Notes: generated by a model from the letters alone, not told the origin. A DNA stretch of 17,606 nucleotides from Candidatus Peribacteraceae bacterium (GCA_013140485.1 JABFSS010000004.1:1-17606); one strand, 5' to 3'; positions 1 to 7,158 are shown, numbered from the stretch's first letter. Numbers and translations are program-made.

Positions 1-158
1 TTGGTGAACGAAAGGACGCCATAGACAGCCATACTATATATTATTGAAGTATCATAAAACACATAAAAAGGTAATAATGAAATACATGCTTAAAACATCA
101 AATTGAATGTAAATTTACTGTCCTTTTTTTCGACAATGTACTCTACAATGACGGCACT
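1..158. other. AT-rich non-coding leader before the TrmB-type gene
   Basis: This stretch is clearly more AT-rich than the coding sequence that follows, and no open reading frame in it looks like a protein; the ATG at 75 runs only ten codons to a stop. The right end carries the -10-like box of the next gene. I see no tRNA, hairpin terminator or convincing operator. The left edge may hold the downstream end of a neighbouring unit that lies outside the window. Confidence 0.6.
144..149 (+). promoter_or_regulatory. -10-like box of a probable leaderless promoter
   Basis: TACAAT matches the sigma70 -10 consensus at five of six positions and ends 9 nt before the ATG at 159. A transcript starting the usual 6-8 nt past the box would begin at or next to the start codon, leaving no room for a ribosome binding site. 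No good -35 box is visible at the proper distance, so the call rests on the box and on the same spacing at other operon-first genes here. Confidence 0.5.
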
Positions 159-920
159 ATGATCGAAAAGATTCTCATCGAGAACGGCTTCACGGAGAAG
201 GAAGCGAAGATCTATCTTGCGGTCCTCGCTCTGGGTGAAGCGCCCGTCTCGCGCGTTGCGGCGCACACGCATCTCAAGCGCACCACCGCGTACCCGGTTG
301 TGGAGAATTTGAAGGAACGCGGAATTCTGACCGTGACTAAGAAGCGCGGTATTCAGTACGTCTCCGCCATCGCGCCGCGCATCCTCATTGACCGGCTCAA
401 GCAATCGGCGCAGCTCGCCGAAGAAGCTCTCCCGGCTCTGATGCAGATGGCCTACACGTCTCCGCTCAAGCCGCGCATCCGTTTTTTTGAAGGGATCGAA
501 GGGTTGAAAGAAATTCTCCGGGAGTTTTCCTACTCGACGGAACCGACGATGGGGTTTACCGATTACGAGCAGATGCCGAAAGAATTGCTGGCGTTCATCC
601 GTTCGACCGTCGTCCCACAGCGGATAAAGCTCAGCAACCCCGTGAAGCTCATCGCCACCAGGAATCAGATCAACCTCGGCGTTCAAAAAGACGACATTGT
701 TCACTATAGCGAGCACCGGCTGGTTGAATTTCCTGCAGGCCAGAAAAATCCCATCGAAATTCTCATCTATGAAAAAAGCAAAATCGCGTTCCTCTCGTTC
801 ACGAAAGACGAGCTCTTCGGCATGATCGTCGACTCTGCGGCAATATATGAAACTATGAAGAATATTTTCATGCTTCTGTGGCAGAATGCGCAGCGCAAGG
901 ATACGTCGGGTGCCCGATGA
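159..920 (+). CDS. TrmB-family transcriptional regulator
   Basis: A 253-residue protein with an N-terminal winged helix-turn-helix (about residues 1-70; the phrase GFTEKEAKIYLAVLALGEAP is typical of TrmB/sugar-specific regulators). A helical linker follows at about 76-95, then a C-terminal effector-like domain of about 150 residues (GFTDYEQMP near 132-140, EILIYEKSKIAF near 199-210). Family members are cytosolic DNA-binding proteins that repress or activate sugar uptake or metabolic genes, often in response to a bound sugar; the ligand here cannot be read from sequence. The ATG at 159 is chosen because the HTH begins right after it and a -10-like box lies 9 nt upstream; there is no Shine-Dalgarno site. 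The ABC exporter on the same strand begins about 410 bp downstream from its own promoter, so co-regulation is possible but not shown. Family assignment is firm, the target is unknown. Confidence 0.9.
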   Translation: MIEKILIENGFTEKEAKIYLAVLALGEAPVSRVAAHTHLKRTTAYPVVENLKERGILTVTKKRGIQYVSAIAPRILIDRLKQSAQLAEEALPALMQMAYTSPLKPRIRFFEGIEGLKEILREFSYSTEPTMGFTDYEQMPKELLAFIRSTVVPQRIKLSNPVKLIATRNQINLGVQKDDIVHYSEHRLVEFPAGQKNPIEILIYEKSKIAFLSFTKDELFGMIVDSAAIYETMKNIFMLLWQNAQRKDTSGAR

Positions 921-977
921 AACTTACGAAAGCACCCCGGCCTTGCGGCAAGGGCGCTCTCGGTGAGAGGCTTGTCA

Positions 978-1175
978 TTACGACGCGGCGCGTTCCGTTT
1001 TCCGCTCACTCTTGGTCGGCTCGTTGACTTTGTCGTCGTCGGAGTCGCCCAGAACTTCCATATCCCGGTCTTGCAGATTGCCGGCCTTGTACTCCTGTTG
1101 GCCGCTGACCGGTTCTTCCGATCCTTCGCGGCGGATCTCTTTCTTCGACTGCTGCGCATTGTTCTTCGGGTCCAT
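978..1175 (-). CDS. possible small acidic/hydrophilic protein
   Basis: A 65-residue minus-strand frame starting with ATG. It is almost entirely charged and polar (KAGNLQDRDMEVLGDSDDDK in the middle, a lysine/arginine-rich end) and has no membrane segment, signal peptide or cysteine. It looks like the short disordered proteins often seen in small bacterial genomes, and its composition is more protein-like than the competing frames on either strand. Against it: no Shine-Dalgarno site and no clear -10 box at leaderless distance. It lies alone between a TrmB-type gene and an ABC exporter, convergent with the former. Function is unknown and the call is tentative. Confidence 0.45.
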   Translation of the reverse strand: MDPKNNAQQSKKEIRREGSEEPVSGQQEYKAGNLQDRDMEVLGDSDDDKVNEPTKSERKTERAAS

Positions 1176-1297
1176 AAGAATATGGGGGAAGAGATAAAAA
1201 AGTTCGTCGCGCGCAGGAGCGCGGGAACCAAATATTCAAGACGCAGCCGTGAAGATCTTCTTTCTCATAAAGTTGTCTTTTTCCCCGGGAATAATCC

Positions 1298-1325
1298 TGT
1301 GAAATAATCATCTCTGCTCTAGACT
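1298..1325 (+). promoter_or_regulatory. probable leaderless promoter of the ABC exporter
   Basis: TAGACT at 1320-1325 (four of six -10 positions, including the key A2 and T6) ends 6 nt before the ATG at 1332. A weak -35-like TGTGAA sits at 1298-1303 with a 16-nt spacer. The box and spacing resemble those before the RsbW-like gene, where the -35 is perfect. No ribosome binding site precedes the ATG. Confidence 0.45.
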
Positions 1326-1331
1326 CTCTGC

Positions 1332-2159
1332 ATGGCTTCGCAGACCACCGATACCGGCACCGACATCATCACTGTTGATCATCTGAAGAAAACATTCGGT
1401 GAGCTGACGGCGGTGAATGACGTGTCATTCAGCGTCCGGCGTGGGGAAATCTTCGCGTTTTTAGGTCCGAACGGCGCCGGCAAGACGACCACGATCAAGA
1501 TGCTGACGACGCTGCTGCGGCCCACGAGCGGCAGTATTCGCCTCAACGGGCATGATCCGCTGCACGACCAGGACGCCGTCCGCAAATCGTTCGGCATCGT
1601 GTTCCAGGATCCCAGTCTCGATGACGAACTCACGGCGTGGGAAAATCTCGAGCTGCACGGCGTCCTTTACAGCGTTCCGAAAGCGCTGCGGCGGGAGCGC
1701 ATGGAGCAATTGCTCGAGATTGTCGGACTCAGCGACCGCAAAAACGACATCACCCGGCATTTCTCCGGCGGCATGAAGCGCCGGCTCGAAATTGCGCGCG
1801 GGCTGCTCCACCATCCCAAAGTGCTCTTCCTCGACGAGCCGACCATCGGTCTTGATCCGCAGACGCGTAACCATCTATGGAACTACGTCGGCGAGTTGAA
1901 CCGGAAAGAGGGGATCACCGTCTTCCTCACCACGCATTATATGGAGGAAGCCGACAAAGTCGCGACGCGCATCGCCGTGATCGATCACGGGAAGATCGTC
2001 GGGCAGGGATCCTCGCAGGAGCTCAAGACACAGACGAACACGCAGTCGCTCGAAGACGCATTCCTCGCGCTTACGGGCAACGCGATTCGTGAAGAAGAAG
2101 CCTCGTCCGCCGACGGCATGCGCCAGATGGCGCAGATGTGGAGGGGCAAGCGACGATAA
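1332..2159 (+). CDS. ABC-2 type exporter, ATP-binding subunit (DrrA-like)
   Basis: A 275-residue nucleotide-binding subunit that would hydrolyse ATP on the cytoplasmic face to power the membrane partner encoded next. All family motifs are intact: Walker A GPNGAGKTT at 45-53, Q-loop glutamine at 92, signature FSGGMKRR at 144-151, Walker B VLFLDEP at 164-170 and the H-loop histidine at 202 in TTHYMEEAD. The order and wording match the daunorubicin-resistance DrrA/ABC-2 group, which exports drugs, lipids or polysaccharide precursors; the substrate cannot be deduced. The tail after about residue 240 (SLEDAFLALTGN) is the usual end of this group, followed by about 25 extra polar residues. The permease gene starts 26 nt downstream, and the gap is filled by a simple TTTTCCAT-type repeat. 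Confidence 0.95.
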   Translation: MASQTTDTGTDIITVDHLKKTFGELTAVNDVSFSVRRGEIFAFLGPNGAGKTTTIKMLTTLLRPTSGSIRLNGHDPLHDQDAVRKSFGIVFQDPSLDDELTAWENLELHGVLYSVPKALRRERMEQLLEIVGLSDRKNDITRHFSGGMKRRLEIARGLLHHPKVLFLDEPTIGLDPQTRNHLWNYVGELNRKEGITVFLTTHYMEEADKVATRIAVIDHGKIVGQGSSQELKTQTNTQSLEDAFLALTGNAIREEEASSADGMRQMAQMWRGKRR

Positions 2160-2182
2160 TTTTCCATTTTCAATTTTCCATT
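2160..2182. repeat. TTTTCCATTTTCAATTTTCC-type simple repeat
   Basis: Almost the entire gap between the ATPase stop codon and the permease start is built of TTTTCCATTTTC-like units. A related set (TTTCCACT units and their complement) lies at 7161-7238. The repeat occupies the place where a ribosome binding site would be expected and none is present. I recall similar strings being frequent between genes in environmental bacterial genomes, but that cannot be confirmed here. Confidence 0.6.
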
Positions 2183-2185
2183 CAC

Positions 2186-2935
2186 ATGTTTCCCATCATC
2201 TACATTCTCTGGCTTCGACAGATCAAGCGGTACATCCGCTCGCGTTCCCGTATCGTCGGGTCGCTCGGCCAGCCGCTGCTGTTTTTGCTCGCGCTCGGTT
2301 TCGGCTTCGGGCCGACGTTCGAGAAGGCGGGGGGAGGCGATTACTTCCAGTTCCTCGTGTCCGGCGTCGTCGCGATGAGCATTCTGTTCACGGCGATGTT
2401 CTCGGGTATCGAGATCATTTGGGACCGGCAGTTCGGTTTCCTCAAAGAGACGCTCGTCGCTCCGGTCTCGCGCCTGACGATCATGGTCGGTCGCACGCTC
2501 GGCGGCGCGACGGTCGCCACGCTGCAGGGGTGCATCGTCTTGGTGCTCGCGGTGATCTTCGGATTCCGCACCGAACTCACGCTCACGCTGCTGCTCGCGC
2601 CCGTGTTCATGTTTCTCATCGCGCTCCTCTTCACCGCGCTCGGGACGGCGGTCGCGTGCAAGCTCGAGGACATGCAGGGGTTCCAGCTGATCATGAACTT
2701 CCTCATCATGCCGCTCTTCTTCCTCTCGGGCGCTCTCTTTCCGCTCGATTCCGCGCCCGTGGCACTCATCTGGATCGCGCGGTTTGATCCTCTCAGCTAC
2801 GGCGTCGACGGCCTGCGGGGCGCGCTCATCGGCGCGAGTCATTTCGGGATCGCCGCGGATTTCGGCATTCTGATCGTCGTCACAGCGGTGCTCCTCTGGA
2901 TCGGCAGCGTGCTGTTCAAGAGCATTGAGGCCTGA
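2186..2935 (+). CDS. ABC-2 type exporter, membrane subunit
   Basis: A 249-residue integral membrane protein, the permease partner of the ATPase just upstream. It shows a short cytoplasmic start (MFPIIYILWLRQIKRYIRSR), then about six hydrophobic spans, with the ABC-2 signature stretch around residues 80-97 (DRQFGFLKETLVAPVSR). The ATG at 2186 is preferred because the family begins just before the first amphipathic helix. An in-frame GTG at 2138 would add 16 residues overlapping the ATPase and encoded partly by the TTTTCCAT repeat, which is not protein-like. There is no Shine-Dalgarno site at either start. Family and pairing are secure; direction is expected to be export, cargo unknown. Confidence 0.92.
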   Translation: MFPIIYILWLRQIKRYIRSRSRIVGSLGQPLLFLLALGFGFGPTFEKAGGGDYFQFLVSGVVAMSILFTAMFSGIEIIWDRQFGFLKETLVAPVSRLTIMVGRTLGGATVATLQGCIVLVLAVIFGFRTELTLTLLLAPVFMFLIALLFTALGTAVACKLEDMQGFQLIMNFLIMPLFFLSGALFPLDSAPVALIWIARFDPLSYGVDGLRGALIGASHFGIAADFGILIVVTAVLLWIGSVLFKSIEA

Positions 2936-2985
2936 TTTTCCTCAGCAGAAAGCCAAAATAGAGCGAACCGCACAAAACCTATTGC

Positions 2986-3327
2986 ATGAAGAACGTCCAA
3001 GCGCGAGAGTATGCCGCTATGCAGACATCTGAAGTACTGCCTCTCGCCGCTTTTCAGTCGATGATGGATCAAAATGAACGTCTGGAGGCGCAGCCAGTTG
3101 TCGATTCTGTTATTGCGCAGGTTCGAGGAAAAGGGCTTCCGGGCAATCTGGACAGGCTGGTGGAACTCGTAAAGCGTGCGGGACTTGATTCCGTTCAAAT
3201 TAAAGAGATCGCTCATACCTTTTCCGGCGCGGCGGCGGAAATTCTCAGCAAAGAACAGCGAGATCTGCGGCGCAAAAAAGAATACACCGAAGCGGCGGCG
3301 CTCCTTCGGGAGTTACTCTCGAAGTAG
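2986..3327 (+). CDS. uncharacterised small helical protein
   Basis: A 113-residue protein I do not recognise. It is predicted soluble, with no signal peptide or membrane span. The C-terminal half is strongly helical and charged (SKEQRDLRRKKEYTEAAALLRELLSK at the end), suggesting a coiled or helical-hairpin fold. An alternative start at the ATG at 3019 (MQTSEVLPL) would remove 11 residues; neither start has a clear ribosome binding site. It lies between the ABC exporter and the MntA/HepT-like module, in a stretch that looks less GC-rich than the exporter genes, so it may belong with the module as acquired material. That link is inference from position only. Confidence 0.65.
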   Translation: MKNVQAREYAAMQTSEVLPLAAFQSMMDQNERLEAQPVVDSVIAQVRGKGLPGNLDRLVELVKRAGLDSVQIKEIAHTFSGAAAEILSKEQRDLRRKKEYTEAAALLRELLSK

Positions 3328-3388
3328 ACGAACAAATTTTCACAGTTGCATCGGCAGCGTGCCGTTCTATGAGGGTAGGAGTATACTG

Positions 3389-3700
3389 ATGAGTATGAAA
3401 AAGGCTGAGATTCAGAAGCGGCTACAGGACGTTCTCCGCACTTCCCCTGCGCGAGGTCAAGTGCGCCGCGTTTCACTGTTCGGTTCGCACTTGCACGGTA
3501 CTGCGAAAAAGGACAGTGATATCGATCTCCTGATTGAATTCCGTGAGCCGGTGAGCATGTTTACGCTGGTGCGCATGGAACGGGAAATGAGCAGGGCATT
3601 CGGGCGACCCATCGACCTTTGCACGCTGAAAGGTTTGAGCAAATATTTCCGGTCTGCCGTCGAAAAAGAGGCTGAACCATTGTACGAATCTATTTCATGA
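3389..3700 (+). CDS. mntA: MntA-type minimal nucleotidyltransferase antitoxin
   Basis: A 103-residue protein of the DNA polymerase beta-like minimal nucleotidyltransferase family. Residues 32-46 give the exact GSX10DXD active-site pattern (G32, S33, D44, D46), and a third acidic residue is likely D77 in RPIDL. In studied MntA/HepT pairs this enzyme transfers AMP groups from ATP to a tyrosine of the HEPN toxin and so neutralises it. The ATG at 3389 is chosen because an AGGAG at 3377-3381 sits 7 nt upstream, one of the few good ribosome binding sites in the window, and because the family is about 100 residues long. The stop overlaps the hepT start by 4 bp (ATGA), the standard organisation of this module. 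The catalytic residues look intact although its partner is broken. Confidence 0.9.
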   Translation: MSMKKAEIQKRLQDVLRTSPARGQVRRVSLFGSHLHGTAKKDSDIDLLIEFREPVSMFTLVRMEREMSRAFGRPIDLCTLKGLSKYFRSAVEKEAEPLYESIS

Positions 3701-4022
3701 GTTCCGACGACATCTACATCCGGCACATGGTCGATGCCATCAGTGAAATTCAAGATATTCTTGATGGCCGCACATATAAGGAATTCGTTTTGATCCTCTT
3801 CGAGTGCACGCTTGCGTCCGTCTCTTTGAAATTCTTGGAGAAGCGGCAAATAAATTGACTCCGGCGTTTCGGAAAATGCATCCGGATATTCCGTATGCCG
3901 ATATCGTCGGGATGCGAAACAAGCTCATTCATCATTATTTTGAAGTCGACCTGGAGATTTTCTGGAAATCCTATCAAGATGATTTGCCGCTGCTGAAAAA
4001 AATCTTAGAGGCAGCCAGATAA
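3697..4022 (+). pseudogene. hepT: HepT-type HEPN toxin, frameshifted
   Basis: The frame opened by the ATG at 3697 begins MSSDDIYIRHMVDAISEIQD, the usual HepT start, but after EFV it runs into unrelated sequence and stops at 3856-3858 (53 residues). The rest of HepT continues in another frame: FDPLRVHACVRLFEILGEAANKL and on to residue AAR at 4022, including RNKLIHHY, an exact RX4HXY ribonuclease motif with the tyrosine modified by MntA. The frames join perfectly if one T is added to the TTTT run at 3788-3791 (EFV|FDPLR), giving a full-length protein of about 108 residues. The simplest reading is a one-base deletion that inactivates the toxin; an assembly or sequencing error in the short T run is the alternative. 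A GTG at 3804 could start a 72-residue fragment that keeps the motif but lacks the first helices. Confidence 0.88.
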
Positions 4023-4037
4023 TCGTCGTTCTTCTTT

Positions 4038-5342
4038 TTACACTTTGCAGTGCCCATGCGAACATTTTTTTCTATTCTCCGCGATGCTGCGGTAGACGAC
4101 GTCGCCGAGGCGCTTCACTCCAGGCAGGTAGAGGAACGACGCGAGGAGCCAGAGCGGCGGCAGATGCCACGCGAGAGCGCGGAAGGCGGAGAATCCGTGC
4201 AGTGTTTTCCCCGCCGGAAGCCTGATGTGCATCGCGCGGTCGAGATTTTTCAGCTCGAGATCCGGTGCCCATTTGTGATGCTCCTGCGACGAGCGGAAAT
4301 CCACCGGCCGCAGACGGCGCAGCCAGTCCATCATCACGATGCCGCCCATGCTGCGCAGGCAGAAGCCGCAGTCGCCGTCGTAGAAGACGCTGATTTTGCC
4401 TTTCCATCTGCGGTTTACCGTCGCTCGCATCACGGTGAAATCATTCTCGTGGAGATTACCGAGCAGCACTGTGGGAATGGCCGTCAAGAACGACCCGAGC
4501 CGCAGGAGCGCGTAGAACGTCATGTGAATGAGGAAGCTCGTTGCAAGAAGCCAGCGGCGCAACCGGTCAGCCGGCCACCACGCGGTGATATTTCGCGGAA
4601 CGAGCAGCAGCAGCCAGCACGATTCCCAGGTGATGAACGCCCATCCGAGCATGGGCCCGGCAATACCGATAACGTCCGAGATCGGGCTCACGGCGAACCG
4701 TCCGAAATGCGTGTGGTGGAGAGCGATGCCCACGGCGGTGCCGTCCCACCACATCGTGCCGAGCAGCTTGCTCCACATCGACTGCGAGTAGAGCACGATG
4801 AGCTGCCAGAGCAGCATCCGCTGCGGCCACGCGGGCATCGTGAGCGGCGGCAGAAGCTTGCGCGTACGCACCCAGTGGCGGCACTGCAGCCTCGCCCGTT
4901 GCCACGAGAACGCGTGCACGCCCGCGGGAGCGACGCTCAGCAGAACTCCGGCCATGCGCAGGAGCACGTCGCCGCCGGTCGTGTGCCAGGGGTTGCGCAC
5001 GTGGAACGACATCACGAGCAACGTCGTGACGATGGTGGTGATGCGCGGCCGGAGACCCACGCAGGCACAGGCGGCACAGACAAGCAGCAGAAGGTAGATC
5101 GCAAAAACAGCTTGTGGATGCGGAAAGAGCCACAGGATGCTCGTACCCGGCGAGGGGTTCGTCATGGTCTGAGATAACCACGGCGGCAGCTCGCCCGCCG
5201 CGCTGTAGTACCGCGTGACGTCCGGCCATTGCTTGAGGAAGTACGCCAAGACGCTCGCGCCCCACATGGCGCGCATCAGCCCGAATCCCGTCGCGGAGAC
5301 CCGCCCGAAGAAAAAAGCATCAATGGTTCGGAAAATCTTCAT
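4038..5342 (-). CDS. HTTM (VKGC-like) membrane protein fused to a DCC thiol-disulfide domain
   Basis: A 434-residue membrane protein. Residues 1 to about 300 have several hydrophobic spans and resemble the HTTM domain, the transmembrane part shared with vitamin K-dependent gamma-carboxylase (ATGFGLMRAMWGASVLAY near 17-34; RNPWHTTGGDVLLRMAGVLL near 116-135). From about residue 315 comes a DCC/DUF393 domain with its hallmark YDGDCGFC at 321-328 and the usual ending LPGVKRLGDVVYRSIAENRK. DCC proteins are thioredoxin-fold-like and presumed redox active through the CxxC cysteines; the joint role is not established. The ATG at 5342 is chosen over a GTG at 5348 because it gives a 4-bp ATGA overlap with the preceding gene. 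The last residues are cysteine/histidine-rich (CSHGHCKV), which is unusual. It ends 15 bp from the convergent hepT remnant. Confidence 0.88.
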   Translation of the reverse strand: MKIFRTIDAFFFGRVSATGFGLMRAMWGASVLAYFLKQWPDVTRYYSAAGELPPWLSQTMTNPSPGTSILWLFPHPQAVFAIYLLLLVCAACACVGLRPRITTIVTTLLVMSFHVRNPWHTTGGDVLLRMAGVLLSVAPAGVHAFSWQRARLQCRHWVRTRKLLPPLTMPAWPQRMLLWQLIVLYSQSMWSKLLGTMWWDGTAVGIALHHTHFGRFAVSPISDVIGIAGPMLGWAFITWESCWLLLLVPRNITAWWPADRLRRWLLATSFLIHMTFYALLRLGSFLTAIPTVLLGNLHENDFTVMRATVNRRWKGKISVFYDGDCGFCLRSMGGIVMMDWLRRLRPVDFRSSQEHHKWAPDLELKNLDRAMHIRLPAGKTLHGFSAFRALAWHLPPLWLLASFLYLPGVKRLGDVVYRSIAENRKKCSHGHCKV

Positions 5343-5935
5343 AACCACGTGATAGGAATAATTGCCGGATCATCCGGAGCCGGGCACGGCGCGACGGCGG
5401 ACGGCCACATGTCCCAGCCGTTGACCATCATCGCGCGCCACAGCGCCCAGTCTCCGCCGGTCGGTTTTTCAGGAAGGACGATGTATTCGGCCGTGAGGGA
5501 CACCGGCGTGCCTTCGGGCAGACCGAGCGGGGCACAGAGCGCGCGGAGATAGCGGACGTACAACGCGGGCACGTCCCGTCCGCCGTTATCGAGCTGCTGT
5601 ACAAAACTGAACTCGTCGCTGCGGCGCCACGGACGCGCGTTCGCCGGTTCCAGCACGCGGACCGTCCGCCAACCTCCGCTCATCGCCGTCTGTCCTTCCA
5701 TCGGCAAGCGTGCATCGATGCGGTACCGGGTCATCCGGCGCATAGGGTCGGGCGAAAACAGGTTCCAGCTCTGCCATTGGTTGGTCGCGAGGAGGTACGT
5801 GTTGGCGTAGGCGCGAAATGCCTCCGGGACGTACGCCGCAGGGCCGGGCTGCATCGTATTCACAAAGATCGCCGCTCCGTGCCAGAGGCAGAAGAGGACG
5901 ACAGCCGTCTTTGCGGCGATTCTCAGGAATTTCAT
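5339..5935 (-). CDS. single-span membrane protein accompanying the HTTM gene
   Basis: A 198-residue protein with one N-terminal hydrophobic span (about residues 8-27, AKTAVVLFCLWHGAAIFVNT) and a soluble remainder presumably facing outside. The phrase YLLATNQWQSWNLFSPDP near residue 50 is of the kind I associate with partners of HTTM proteins (tryptophan-rich followed by F-x-P-x-P). Function is unknown. The start at 5935 lies just before the hydrophobic span and overlaps the upstream methyltransferase stop by 4 bp (ATGA), and its own stop overlaps the HTTM start in the same way. This implies translational coupling and a shared job with the HTTM-DCC protein. The longer in-frame extension upstream is arginine/proline-rich shadow sequence and was discarded. 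Confidence 0.82.
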   Translation of the reverse strand: MKFLRIAAKTAVVLFCLWHGAAIFVNTMQPGPAAYVPEAFRAYANTYLLATNQWQSWNLFSPDPMRRMTRYRIDARLPMEGQTAMSGGWRTVRVLEPANARPWRRSDEFSFVQQLDNGGRDVPALYVRYLRALCAPLGLPEGTPVSLTAEYIVLPEKPTGGDWALWRAMMVNGWDMWPSAVAPCPAPDDPAIIPITWL

Positions 5936-7158
5936 CGCCGCTTCGGGCGGAGCAGCACGATCTCGCGGCCCACGAACTGGTCGGGGCGGCGGTAGAGGAG
6001 CGAGACGCGGTCGCCGACGATCTCGATGGTCGGCGGAAGCACGGCCTGGTAGCCGCATTCGTCGATCGTCTTCCAGATGCGCTCCAGGCAGACGGGCGAC
6101 TTGGTCGGGTACCACACGGGCCACGTGCAGACGATGGGAACGCCGGGGAACGAGGCCGCCGCGGCGCGGAGGAATTCCTGCTGGAGCTTCTCGTTCTCGG
6201 AGCAGAGCTTCTGTGCGTCGCGCGCAGTCGGCCGCTTCTCCAGGCTCGGTCCGAGACTCGTTTCCGTCACGATCACATCGACCGTCTCTTTCACCTCAAA
6301 GGGCTTCGTCGCGTCGTGCTTCCACACTTTTGAGGAGACGACCGATTTCTTGATCTCAAATTCCTTGCGCAGCCAGTCGAGGTTCTTGCCGCATCCCGTC
6401 ACCGCTTTCTCCGATTTGTCGGACGCGAGCGCCGAGAAGCCGCGCAGGAGGCATTCCATCGGGATGACGCCGGTGCCGCAGAAGGGATCATAAACGGTCG
6501 GGCTCGGGCTCGGGGACGGTTTTTTGGCCAACCATATGCCGAAGTTGATCATGATCTGGGCGAGTTTCGGCGGCAGCAGACCCACGCCCGTATCGCGCAC
6601 GGGTTTCTCCATGTCGCGTGTGCTGTAGCTCTCGATGTCCTGCGCCCCGACGGTCATGCCTGTCCAGAGAAGTGATGGCGCCCCGTCTTCACCTTTCCGT
6701 TGAAGGATCACCAGTTCCGATCCGCCCGAACCATCAAGAAGCTTGTGCTCCCGCAGCACGATGGAGAGCGCTGCCTTCCGTTCGTTGCCCACGTAGCGCG
6801 ACGGTTTGCCTTTCTTCTTCAAGTGATCCTTACTCTTGCGGTAGAGAGCTTTGATCGTGGCCGGAGCCAGCCCGAGTGTGCGCAGGCTGAACGTCGCTTT
6901 GCCTTTCACGGGCAGGAGTTTTTTCGCGAGGGCGTCGGGAACGTCCTCAAGCGACTTGATTCCTTCCGTCAGTTTCTCCGCCAGCACCACCGTTCCTCCG
7001 AGCGTATCCAAAAACGCCGCATCGAGCGTCACGGCGCTGTCGAACAGCACGGCGGTTCTATCCAGTTTTTCGTGCAGCAAAAACCCCGGGACCGTTGCGG
7101 CGAGCTCGGCGAGGCTCAGGTGGGGTTGATGTCCGATGAAGGCGGCGTACGAGGGCAT
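5932..7158 (-). CDS. TRM11-like class I SAM-dependent RNA methyltransferase
   Basis: A 408-residue protein. The N-terminal part (IGHQPHLSLAELAAT near 8-22) resembles the ferredoxin-like/THUMP-associated region of TRM11/TrmG10-type enzymes. The middle has SYSTRDMEKPVRDTGVGLLPPKLAQIMIN (about 177-205), and the catalytic Rossmann domain has motif I DPFCGTG at 224-230 with the acidic residue D247 after the second strand. Family members methylate the exocyclic N2 of a guanine in tRNA; the exact target here is inferred. Motif IV, usually DPPY or NPPY, is replaced by TETSLGP (about 298-304), a marked deviation. The start at 7158 has no ribosome binding site; the sequence before it is simple GTGGAAAG repeat. 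It is followed by an ATGA overlap with the one-span membrane gene. Confidence 0.85.
   Translation of the reverse strand: MPSYAAFIGHQPHLSLAELAATVPGFLLHEKLDRTAVLFDSAVTLDAAFLDTLGGTVVLAEKLTEGIKSLEDVPDALAKKLLPVKGKATFSLRTLGLAPATIKALYRKSKDHLKKKGKPSRYVGNERKAALSIVLREHKLLDGSGGSELVILQRKGEDGAPSLLWTGMTVGAQDIESYSTRDMEKPVRDTGVGLLPPKLAQIMINFGIWLAKKPSPSPSPTVYDPFCGTGVIPMECLLRGFSALASDKSEKAVTGCGKNLDWLRKEFEIKKSVVSSKVWKHDATKPFEVKETVDVIVTETSLGPSLEKRPTARDAQKLCSENEKLQQEFLRAAAASFPGVPIVCTWPVWYPTKSPVCLERIWKTIDECGYQAVLPPTIEIVGDRVSLLYRRPDQFVGREIVLLRPKRR

Noticed and set aside
90..716. 208-codon minus-strand frame antisense to the TrmB-type gene
   Set aside because: Arg/His-rich shadow of a clearly recognised gene; such mirrors are common in GC-rich coding DNA.
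941..969. Two small hairpins (CCTTG-CGG-CAAGG and CTCTC-GGT-GAGAG) as a terminator after the TrmB-type gene
   Set aside because: Stems are only 5 bp and no T run follows.
1210..1223. CGCGC-AGGA-GCGCG hairpin
   Set aside because: Short GC palindrome without a T run or link to a gene end; expected by chance in GC-rich DNA.
963..1307. 114-codon plus-strand frame between the TrmB-type gene and the ABC exporter
   Set aside because: It is rich in Arg, Leu, Val and Phe without a sensible topology, has no promoter or ribosome site, and is antisense to a more protein-like hydrophilic frame.
3382..3387. TATACT just before mntA as a -10 box
   Set aside because: It ends one base before the ATG, too close even for leaderless transcription, and the gene has a good AGGAG site instead.
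3780..3800. Programmed -1 frameshift in hepT
   Set aside because: The site C-GTT-TTG does not fit the X-XXY-YYZ slippery pattern and four Ts are short for transcriptional slippage; a deletion or sequencing error is simpler.
4050..5177. 375-codon plus-strand frame antisense to the HTTM-DCC gene
   Set aside because: Composition dominated by Arg, Glu, His and Pro from reversed membrane-protein codons; no motif.
6495..6520. GGGCTC tandem units
   Set aside because: They encode a Ser-Pro linker (SPSPSP) inside the methyltransferase and need no further explanation.
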